Source of the DNA: Streptomyces violaceus
Lineage (GTDB): Bacteria > Actinomycetota > Actinomycetes > Streptomycetales > Streptomycetaceae
DNA: 5,781 nt
Assembly: GCA_000715635.1 (NCBI GenBank)
Contig: KL569107.1
Span: 29,613-35,393 of the forward strand
Reading direction: 5' to 3'
In this document: positions 1-4,001 of the stretch, in pieces
Position numbering within the stretch: position 1 is the stretch's first letter
Layout of the letters: each line of letters opens with the position of its first letter
The notes under the pieces: generated by a model
What the model saw: only the letters and a program-made list of their open reading frames with translations
Database searches by the model: none
What the model was told of the DNA's origin: nothing
Position numbers and translations under genes: made by a program

Positions 1-67
1 TGTCTGTCGCGCGGGTTCTCCCCGCGGCGACGACGTAAACATTACCAGGCTTTCGAGGGTGGCCGAT

Positions 68-94
68 CACCCCCGCCGCGCCCCGGCGGGGGTG
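68..94. terminator. Perfect GC-rich hairpin, probable terminator
   Basis: The arms 68-78 (CACCCCCGCCG) and 84-94 pair perfectly over 11 bp around a five-base loop (79-83). No T tract follows on either strand, which is common for terminators in high-GC actinobacteria. It could end transcription of a gene lying left of the window, or act in both directions. It could also sit in the leader of the M20 gene, since no promoter between it and position 192 is clear. Confidence 0.5.
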
Positions 95-180
95 TGAACG
101 GCGTGTGACGGGCCGGGAGCGGTCTTGGGGACCGGGCCGTGTGGAGAGAGGATGAGAGGGACCCACCAGCAGTGACAGCG

Positions 181-185
181 GGAGG
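181..185 (+). promoter_or_regulatory. Ribosome binding site that fixes the GTG start of the M20 gene
   Basis: GGAGG lies six bases before the GTG at 192-194. This fits a standard Shine-Dalgarno spacing and supports the GTG as the start. No other start codon close by has a comparable site. Confidence 0.8.
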
Positions 186-191
186 AAGCAC

Positions 192-1517
192 GTGAGCGAG
201 ACGGACACGGCCAGGAGCGTCACCGGCGAGGACGAGGTCGTGGACCTCTGCCGCGAGCTGATCCAGATCGACACCAGCAACTACGGCGACCACTCGGGTC
301 CGGGCGAGCGCAAGGCGGCCGAGTACGTCGCCGAGAAGCTCGCCGAGGTCGGGCTCGAACCGCAGATCTTCGAGTCGCACCCGGGCCGCGCGTCCACGGT
401 GGCCCGGATCGAGGGCGAGGACCCCTCCCGGCCCGCGCTCCTCATCCACGGCCACACCGACGTCGTACCGGCCAACGCCGACGACTGGACCCACCACCCC
501 TTCTCCGGCGAGGTCGCCGACGGCTGCGTGTGGGGCCGGGGGGCCGTCGACATGAAGGACATGGACGCGATGACCCTCGCGGTCGTCCGCGACCGGCTGC
601 GCAGCGGGCGCAAGCCCCCGCGCGACATCGTCCTCGCGTTCCTCGCCGACGAGGAGGCGGGCGGCACCTACGGTGCCAAGCACCTCGTGCGTAAGCACCC
701 CGGCCTGTTCGAGGGCGTCACCGAGGCGATCAGCGAGGTGGGCGGATTCTCGTTCACTGTGAGCGAGCAGCGCCGGCTCTACCTCATCCAGACGGCCGAG
801 AAGGGCATGCACTGGATGAAGCTCACCGTGGCCGGCACGGCCGGGCACGGGTCGATGATCCACCGGGACAACGCGATCACCGAGCTGTCGGAGGCCGTCG
901 CGCGGCTGGGGCGGCACAAGTTCCCGGTGCGGGTCACCAAGACCACCCGCGCCTTCCTCGACGAGCTCGGTGACGCGTTCGGCACGGAGCTCGACCCGGA
1001 GGACATGGAGTCGACCCTCGCGAAGCTCGGCGGCATCGCCAAGCTCATCGGCGCGACCCTGAGCAACACGGCCAACCCCACGCAGCTCGGTGCCGGCTAC
1101 AAGGTCAACGTCATCCCGGGCGAGGCGACCGCCCACGTCGACGGACGGTTCCTGCCCGGGTTCGAGGAGGAGTTCCTCGCCGATCTCGACGGGATCCTCG
1201 GCCCGAAGGTGCGGCGCGAGGACGTCCATGCGGACAAGGCCGTCGAGACCACCTTCGACGGGGCGCTCGTCGAGGCGATGCAGTCCTCGCTGCTGGCCGA
1301 GGACCCGACCGCCAAGGCGGTCCCCTACATGCTCTCCGGCGGGACGGACGCGAAGTCCTTCGACGACCTGGGTATCCGGGGCTTCGGCTTCGTGCCCCTG
1401 AAGCTGCCGCCGGAGCTGGACTTCGCGGGCATGTTCCACGGCGTCGACGAGCGGGTGCCGGTGGACGGCCTGAAGTTCGGCGTGCGGGTGCTCGACCGGT
1501 TCATCGACGCGTCCTGA
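192..1517 (+). CDS. M20-family zinc metallo-hydrolase (peptidase/deacylase)
   Basis: This 441-residue protein is a member of the M20 (CPG2/ArgE/DapE/ACY1) amidohydrolases, which cleave amide bonds with two zinc ions. Length and order of motifs are complete. The expected ligands are visible: H88 and D90 in HGHTD, bridging D120 in GRGAVDMKD, general base E154 and ligand E155 in ADEEAGG, E182 in ISEVGG, and H416 in MFHGVDE. The lid/dimerisation domain spans roughly residues 205-325 and carries the conserved H219 (GTAGHGSM). There is no signal peptide, so it should act in the cytoplasm. The GTG start has GGAGG six bases upstream. Substrate cannot be told from sequence: small peptides, N-acyl amino acids or carbamoyl compounds are all possible. 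It has the same strand as chpH but is separated from it by 149 bases with a dedicated promoter, so co-transcription is not indicated. Confidence 0.93.
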   Translation: MSETDTARSVTGEDEVVDLCRELIQIDTSNYGDHSGPGERKAAEYVAEKLAEVGLEPQIFESHPGRASTVARIEGEDPSRPALLIHGHTDVVPANADDWTHHPFSGEVADGCVWGRGAVDMKDMDAMTLAVVRDRLRSGRKPPRDIVLAFLADEEAGGTYGAKHLVRKHPGLFEGVTEAISEVGGFSFTVSEQRRLYLIQTAEKGMHWMKLTVAGTAGHGSMIHRDNAITELSEAVARLGRHKFPVRVTKTTRAFLDELGDAFGTELDPEDMESTLAKLGGIAKLIGATLSNTANPTQLGAGYKVNVIPGEATAHVDGRFLPGFEEEFLADLDGILGPKVRREDVHADKAVETTFDGALVEAMQSSLLAEDPTAKAVPYMLSGGTDAKSFDDLGIRGFGFVPLKLPPELDFAGMFHGVDERVPVDGLKFGVRVLDRFIDAS

Positions 1518-1529
1518 ATCGGACCACCG

Positions 1530-1555
1530 GTACGGCGATATTCGCTCGCCCGTAC
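1530..1555 (+). terminator. Weak stem-loop after the M20 gene
   Basis: GTACGG (1530-1535) pairs with CCGTAC (1550-1555), and CGA (1536-1538) with TCG (1546-1548) across a one-base bulge at 1549. It lies 13 bases after the stop codon of the M20 gene. The stem is short and has no T tract, so it is only a possible terminator. The right arm lies in the 8-bp palindrome CCGTACGG (1550-1557), which might instead be a protein-binding site. Confidence 0.3.
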
Positions 1556-1591
1556 GGAACCGACTGGGAAGAGTGAATGCGACCATAAGCT

Positions 1592-1619
1592 CGTAGCCTC
1601 ATTACTCCCTCCTCGTTAC
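1592..1619 (+). promoter_or_regulatory. Probable sigma-BldN-type promoter of chpH
   Basis: CGTAGC (1592-1597) and CGTTAC (1614-1619) are separated by exactly 16 bases. As I recall it, the promoter class read by the developmental ECF sigma factor BldN is close to CGTAAC-N16-CGTTGA, and chaplin genes are its established targets in Streptomyces. The match is four of six bases in the -10 and four or five of six in the -35, with exact spacing. It predicts a transcript start near 1625-1628 and a leader of about 40 bases before the chpH ATG. The consensus is from memory and was not aligned. Confidence 0.65.
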
Positions 1620-1625
1620 AGGTAA

Positions 1626-1635
1626 TGCGATCGCA
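1626..1635. other. Perfect 10-bp palindrome at the predicted chpH transcript start
   Basis: TGCGATCGCA at 1626-1635 is a perfect palindrome located just after the predicted -10 element. Its left half is part of AATGCGA (1624-1630), which also occurs at 1576-1582, 48 bases upstream and just before the -35. The position would suit an operator or a short hairpin in the leader RNA, but no regulator can be named. Confidence 0.35.
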
Positions 1636-1656
1636 AGATGGGTCGCTTTGCCAACT

Positions 1657-1662
1657 AGGAGG
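1657..1662 (+). promoter_or_regulatory. Ribosome binding site of chpH
   Basis: AGGAGG ends four bases before the ATG at 1667. It is a strong but closely spaced Shine-Dalgarno. It selects 1667 over the in-frame ATG at 1625, which would coincide with the predicted transcript start. Confidence 0.8.
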
Positions 1663-1666
1663 AATA

Positions 1667-1900
1667 ATGATCAAGAAGGTCGTCGCTGCTGCGGCTGCCA
1701 CCGGTGGGCTGGTTCTCGCGAGCGCGGGCCTGGCCGTCGCCGATTCGGGTGCCCAGGGTGCCGCCGTGCACTCCCCGGGTGTCGTGTCCGGCAACGTTGT
1801 TCAGGTGCCCGTTCACGTCCCGGTGAACGTCTGCGGCAACACGGTCTCCGTGATCGGGCTGCTGAACCCCGCCTTCGGCAACACCTGCGTCAACAAGTGA
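1667..1900 (+). CDS. chpH: Short chaplin ChpH, secreted amyloid surface protein
   Basis: This 77-residue protein is a short chaplin. Chaplins are exported by the Sec route and assemble into amyloid fibrils that make the surface of aerial hyphae and spores hydrophobic and lower surface tension. Residues 1-25 form a signal peptide: charged start MIKK, a hydrophobic Ala-rich core, and a cleavage site AVA|D. The 52-residue mature protein begins DSGAQG and is one chaplin domain. It has the typical SPGVVSGN motif, a VPVHVPVNVCGN strand segment, and two cysteines (C56 and C74, 18 apart) expected to form a disulphide. ATG 1667 is chosen because AGGAGG lies directly upstream and the signal peptide starts there. 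The probable sigma-BldN promoter upstream fits developmental expression, and a strong terminator follows. The symbol rests on length, the adjacent long chaplin and resemblance to known ChpH. Confidence 0.95.
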   Translation: MIKKVVAAAAATGGLVLASAGLAVADSGAQGAAVHSPGVVSGNVVQVPVHVPVNVCGNTVSVIGLLNPAFGNTCVNK

Positions 1901-1934
1901 CGCTTCCCCCTCTCTGAGGGGAGCTCAAAAGCCA

Positions 1935-1982
1935 TCGGTCCCGGAGTGCGTGCCATGCGCTCCGGGACCGAACGCTTCTTTC
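1935..1982 (+). terminator. Strong intrinsic terminator of chpH
   Basis: Arms 1935-1946 and 1960-1971 pair perfectly over 12 bp. Four more pairs follow inside (1947-1950 with 1956-1959, two of them G-U), leaving a five-base loop. The stem is preceded by an A run (1927-1930) and followed by the T-rich stretch CTTCTTTC (1975-1982). It starts 34 bases after the chpH stop and should separate the abundant chpH transcript from the long chaplin gene. Confidence 0.85.
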
Positions 1983-1996
1983 GATGAATTCGATAA
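1969..1996 (+). promoter_or_regulatory. Tentative promoter of the long chaplin gene
   Basis: CGAACG (1969-1974) and CGATAA (1991-1996) are 16 bases apart. This is the same spacing as the chpH promoter, and the initial CG of each hexamer is kept. Only about three of six positions match my recalled sigma-BldN consensus in each hexamer, so this is a weak candidate. It is offered because the strong terminator just upstream implies that the long chaplin gene needs its own promoter, and no better pair lies between 1972 and 2039. Confidence 0.3.
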
Positions 1997-2012
1997 GAAT
2001 TCGAGAATTCGA
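1986..2012. repeat. Three copies of GAATTCGA in the leader of the long chaplin gene
   Basis: GAATTCGA occurs at 1986-1993, 1997-2004 and 2005-2012, the last two in direct tandem. The element contains the palindrome GAATTC and is AT-rich against a GC-rich background. It sits between the chpH terminator and the ribosome binding site, where a regulator of the long chaplin could bind. No known binding motif is claimed. Confidence 0.6.
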
Positions 2013-2039
2013 GACAGGGTCGAAGGTAGGTATTCAGCA

Positions 2040-2897
2040 ATGCGACAGGTCACCCGCAAGGGTCTGATGACCGTGGCGGCCGCGACCGGCGTGATCGCCG
2101 CCGCGGGCGGCTCCGCTTACGCCGACTCGGGCGCGCAGGGCTCCAGTTCGGGCTCGCCCGGCGTGCTCTCCGGGAACACGGTGCAGGCGCCGGTGCACGC
2201 GCCGGTCAACGTCTGCGGGAACACGGTCAACGTCATCGGTGTCCTCAACCCGTCGGTGGGCAACTCGTGTGCCAACAAGGGCGGTGGATCGCCGTCGGGC
2301 GGCCACGGCGGCTCGCACGCGGGCGGCCACGCCAGTGACTCGCCCGGCGTCGGCTCGGGCAACCACGTCCAGGTACCGATCCATGTGCCGGTGAACGCCT
2401 GCGGCAACAGTGTCGACGTCATCGGCGTCGGCAACTCCACCACGGGCAACGACTGCGCGAACGGCTCCGGCGGGCATCACACCGACCCGCCCGGCGGCGG
2501 ATACGAGACGCCCGGGCAGCCTGGCGAGCCGGGGAACCCCGGTAACCCGGGGGAGCCCGGTAACCCGGGGGAGCCCGGTAACCCGGGGGAGCCCGGCAAT
2601 CCTGGTGAGCCCGGTAACCCGGGGGAGCCCGGGAACCCCGGTGAGCCTGGTAACCCCGGGAACCCGGGCGATCCCGGTGAGCCTGGTAACCCCGGAAACC
2701 CGGGCAACCCTGAGAACCCGGGCAACCCCGAGAACCCCGGCAACAAGCCGGGCGGTCAGTTCGTCACTCAGCCCGAGGGCGACGCCCAGCTCGCCGAGAC
2801 CGGCAGCGACCTGCCGCTCGGCCTCACCCTGCCGGCCGGCGCGGGCGCGCTGCTGGCGGGCGTGATCCTCTACCGCAAGGCGCGTGCCTCGGCCTGA
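2040..2897 (+). CDS. chpC: Long chaplin, ChpC type, cell-wall anchored by sortase
   Basis: This 285-residue protein is a long chaplin, secreted and covalently fixed to peptidoglycan, where it is thought to anchor or nucleate the short-chaplin fibril layer. Residues 1-28 are a signal peptide (MRQVTRKG start, cleavage [10 protein letters not shown]). Chaplin domain 1 covers about 29-80 with C59 and C77; domain 2 covers about 98-141 with C121 and C139. Each cysteine pair is 18 apart, as in ChpH. A Gly/His linker (81-97, with H89, H93 and H97) joins the domains. A Gly-X-Pro collagen-like stalk (159-235) follows, then the LAETG sorting motif (251-255), a hydrophobic segment (about 258-278) and the basic tail YRKAR. 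ATG 2040 is preferred over the in-frame ATG at 1950, which lies inside the chpH terminator loop region; AGGT at 2028-2031 is the likely ribosome site. The symbol chpC rests on the chpH-adjacent position; chpA and chpB are the alternatives. Confidence 0.92.
   Translation: MRQVTRKGLMTVAAATGVIAAAGGSAYADSGAQGSSSGSPGVLSGNTVQAPVHAPVNVCGNTVNVIGVLNPSVGNSCANKGGGSPSGGHGGSHAGGHASDSPGVGSGNHVQVPIHVPVNACGNSVDVIGVGNSTTGNDCANGSGGHHTDPPGGGYETPGQPGEPGNPGNPGEPGNPGEPGNPGEPGNPGEPGNPGEPGNPGEPGNPGNPGDPGEPGNPGNPGNPENPGNPENPGNKPGGQFVTQPEGDAQLAETGSDLPLGLTLPAGAGALLAGVILYRKARASA
2514..2744 (+). repeat. Collagen-like Gly-X-Pro repeat tract within the long chaplin
   Basis: Codons 159-224 (2514-2711) encode 22 uninterrupted Gly-X-Pro triplets, with X being Glu, Asn, once Gln and once Asp. 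The degenerate triplets ENP, GNP, ENP and GNK follow to codon 236. The core unit is an 18-bp hexapeptide repeat (PGEPGN). The copies at 2547-2564 and 2565-2582 are identical, and that at 2583-2600 differs at its end only. Such tandem DNA changes length easily by slippage, so stalk length probably varies between strains. Together with 2712-2744 the tract makes a stalk of about 75 residues between the chaplin domains and the wall anchor. Confidence 0.9.
2790..2885 (+). other. Cell-wall sorting signal of the long chaplin
   Basis: Codons 251-282 encode LAETG, then a hydrophobic stretch rich in Leu, Ala and Gly, then YRKAR. This is the LAXTG-type signal used by class E sortases of actinobacteria. 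Cleavage is expected between Thr254 and Gly255, linking Thr to the peptidoglycan cross-bridge. The sortase genes are not in this window. Confidence 0.9.
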
Positions 2898-2911
2898 CAC
2901 CCCCGGCAAAC

Positions 2912-2943
2912 GGAGCGGGCCCCGCCGATGCGGGGCCCGCTCC
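2912..2943. terminator. Bidirectional terminator between the long chaplin and the convergent small gene
   Basis: Arms 2912-2925 and 2930-2943 pair perfectly over 14 bp around the four-base loop CGAT. Two further pairs (2910-2911 with 2945-2946) form across a one-base bulge. It lies 14 bases after the chaplin stop codon and 33 bases beyond the stop of the minus-strand gene at 2977, so it can serve both. No T tract follows. Confidence 0.85.
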
Positions 2944-2976
2944 CGTGTATGCCTTCTCCCGGTGCGCCGTCTCAGC

Positions 2977-3165
2977 TCACCACGTGGCCCGCACCTGGCG
3001 GATGATCCGCCGGCGCAACCGCACCTTGCGGCTGCCGTCGCGCAGCAGGCTCAGACGGTGCAACTCCCAGTGTCCGTACTCGGCGTGGTCCGTCAGCAGA
3101 CGTGCCGTTTCCTTGCGGGAGACCCCGCGCGGTACGTACACGTCGACAAATTCGTATTCCGGCAT
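2977..3165 (-). CDS. Small basic DUF5703-like protein
   Basis: This 62-residue protein starts MPEYEFVDVYVPRGVSR and ends in a strongly basic segment, VRLRRRIIRQVRATW. I recognise it as a conserved small streptomycete protein annotated as the DUF5703 family, whose function is unknown; the family name is from memory. It has no signal peptide or membrane segment. The alternation of hydrophobic and polar residues at the start (YEFVDVYV) and in the middle (WELHRLSLL) suggests a small beta-containing fold, and the basic tail could touch nucleic acid, which is only inference. There is no Shine-Dalgarno before the ATG. CACAAT ends seven bases upstream of it, so the transcript may begin at the ATG itself. 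It converges on the long chaplin and diverges from the gene at 3213. Confidence 0.85.
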   Translation of the reverse strand: MPEYEFVDVYVPRGVSRKETARLLTDHAEYGHWELHRLSLLRDGSRKVRLRRRIIRQVRATW

Positions 3166-3212
3166 CGCATCTATTGTGCGGGCTGGGGCCTGGTACGGAT
3201 AGCGTCTGCACT
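3166..3212. promoter_or_regulatory. Divergent promoter region for two apparently leaderless genes
   Basis: Only 47 bases separate the two divergent start codons and neither has a ribosome binding site. On the plus strand TAGCGT (3200-3205) lies seven bases before the ATG at 3213. On the minus strand CACAAT (3178-3173) lies seven bases before the ATG at 3165. Both fit a -10 element whose transcript starts at or next to the A of the start codon, as is common in actinobacteria. Clear -35 hexamers are not visible. The two -10 elements are 21 bases apart, so bound polymerases would exclude each other. Confidence 0.45.
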
Positions 3213-3938
3213 ATGTCTGATGCTGCGCAGCCCACCGCTGCCGAGGTACGCGCCGCCGCCGAGGCGGTCAAGACCGCGCTCGACCGCCACCTGGCCGCGG
3301 TCGAAGGCAGGTCGGGGGAGGACGACCCGGCCGTCTACGAGGCGTTCAACCAGCTGGCCGCGGCCGCAGAGGTGTACGACGAACTGCTCTACGACCGATA
3401 CGACGAGGTCACCCCCTTCGAGATCCCCGGTGCGGAGGACGCGCTGCCCCCGTACGCGGGCCCCGAGGAACCGCACGCGCTGAGCGTACTGATCCGCCGC
3501 GACTACGCCGTGGCGGAGCCGCAGCGTCTCCTGGCGCAGGCGCAGCGGATCGAGGCCGCGGAAGGCGAGGACGGCCCGGCCGCCTCCGGGACGACCCACG
3601 GCGCGCTCGGCCTGCTGTTCGGCGAGTTCGAGCCCGACGAGATCGCCTCCCGGCACAAGGAGTTCGGGCTCGAGGAGGGCGACTCCACGCTCTGGGTGAT
3701 GGCGGCGGACGAACCGGCCGACCCCGGAGAGTGGCTGGAGGCCCCGTTCGAGCAGGTCGACCCGCAGCAGGTGGTCTGCCGCTTCGACGTCAGCGCCGTC
3801 TTCGACGATGTCGATGACGACGATGTCGATGACGACGAAGAAGAGGGCGACGAAGGAGAGGACGACGACGAGGTCGACCTCGACACCGACCTGGACGAGG
3901 ACGAGGACCTGGAGCGGCTGGACGCGGACCGCCGCTGA
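3213..3938 (+). CDS. Hypothetical protein with long acidic C-terminal tail
   Basis: I do not recognise the function of this 241-residue protein; it resembles conserved hypothetical proteins of Streptomyces. Residues 1-65 are Ala/Glu-rich and look helical (EVRAAAEAVKTALDRHLAAV, then YEAFNQLAAAAEVYDELLYDRYDE). The middle, about 66-190, appears globular and includes ALSVLIRRDYAV and GALGLLFGEFEPDEI. The tail from 198 to 234 has 28 Asp or Glu in 37 residues and ends LERLDADRR. There is no signal peptide, so it is probably cytoplasmic. ATG 3213 is chosen because the protein-like sequence starts there and TAGCGT lies seven bases upstream, fitting a leaderless transcript. An in-frame ATG at 3102 would run through the divergent gene. 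The tail could act as a nucleic-acid mimic or bind a basic partner, but that is speculation. Confidence 0.85.
   Translation: MSDAAQPTAAEVRAAAEAVKTALDRHLAAVEGRSGEDDPAVYEAFNQLAAAAEVYDELLYDRYDEVTPFEIPGAEDALPPYAGPEEPHALSVLIRRDYAVAEPQRLLAQAQRIEAAEGEDGPAASGTTHGALGLLFGEFEPDEIASRHKEFGLEEGDSTLWVMAADEPADPGEWLEAPFEQVDPQQVVCRFDVSAVFDDVDDDDVDDDEEEGDEGEDDDEVDLDTDLDEDEDLERLDADRR
3804..3833 (+). repeat. Tandem 15-bp repeat in the acidic tail
   Basis: Two identical 15-base units, GACGATGTCGATGAC, lie head to tail at 3804-3818 and 3819-3833, encoding part of DDVDDDDVDDD. They use GAT codons more than the rest of the window does. The repeat is a likely site of slippage, so tail length may differ between strains. 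Confidence 0.8.
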
Positions 3939-3959
3939 AGCGCACACGTCAGTCACCGG

Positions 3960-3999
3960 ACGGCGGGGGTTACGGGGACGGCCCCGTGACCACCGCCGT
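3960..3999. terminator. Long hairpin between convergent genes, bidirectional terminator
   Basis: Arms 3960-3977 and 3982-3999 form an 18-position stem around the loop ACGG. There is one mismatch (3967/3992) and one G-U pair (3971/3988). It fills the 63-base gap between the stop of the acidic-tailed gene (3938) and the stop of the minus-strand RecD2-like gene (4004-4002). Its position indicates termination from both sides. It ends only two bases from the minus-strand stop codon. Confidence 0.8.
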
Positions 4000-4001
4000 T
4001 G

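Larger units (their letters stand above)
1..191. other. Non-coding leader region before the M20 gene
   Basis: I see no credible gene here. The stretch holds a small perfect hairpin (arms 10-15 and 21-26, loop 16-20), a short AT-richer patch with the inverted repeat GTAA-aca-TTAC at 35-45, and the strong hairpin at 68-94 listed separately. No convincing -35/-10 pair stands out before the GTG at 192. TTGGGG at 124-129 lies at a plausible distance, but nothing good follows it as a -10. The promoter of the next gene therefore remains unassigned, and the patch at 35-45 could belong to regulation of a gene outside the window. Confidence 0.5.

Noticed and set aside
42..1586. 514-residue open frame on the minus strand across the M20 gene
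   Set aside because: It is the antisense shadow of a gene with all M20 motifs. Its translation is low-complexity Arg/Gly/Val/Leu text, typical of the reverse frame of high-GC coding DNA.
1625..1666. Upstream in-frame start of chpH adding 14 residues
   Set aside because: It coincides with the predicted transcript start and lacks a ribosome site, whereas AGGAGG sits directly before ATG 1667.
1970..1996. Sigma-WhiG promoter before the long chaplin
   Set aside because: TTCGATAA at 1989-1996 matches six of eight bases of GCCGATAA as I recall it, but no TAAA lies 15 bases upstream.
1950..2039. Upstream in-frame start of the long chaplin adding 30 residues
   Set aside because: The ATG is inside the chpH terminator hairpin, the added residues are hydrophilic, and they would bury the signal peptide.
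2514..2744. Possible CRISPR or satellite-like array
   Set aside because: The 18-bp units are directly adjacent, without unique spacers, and are in frame with a collagen-like protein segment.
2477..2746. Minus-strand open frame with a collagen-like LPGSPG repeat
   Set aside because: The CCCGGG-rich repeat gives a Gly-Pro pattern on both strands by base symmetry. There is no start context or anchor on the minus strand, and the plus frame has a full chaplin architecture.
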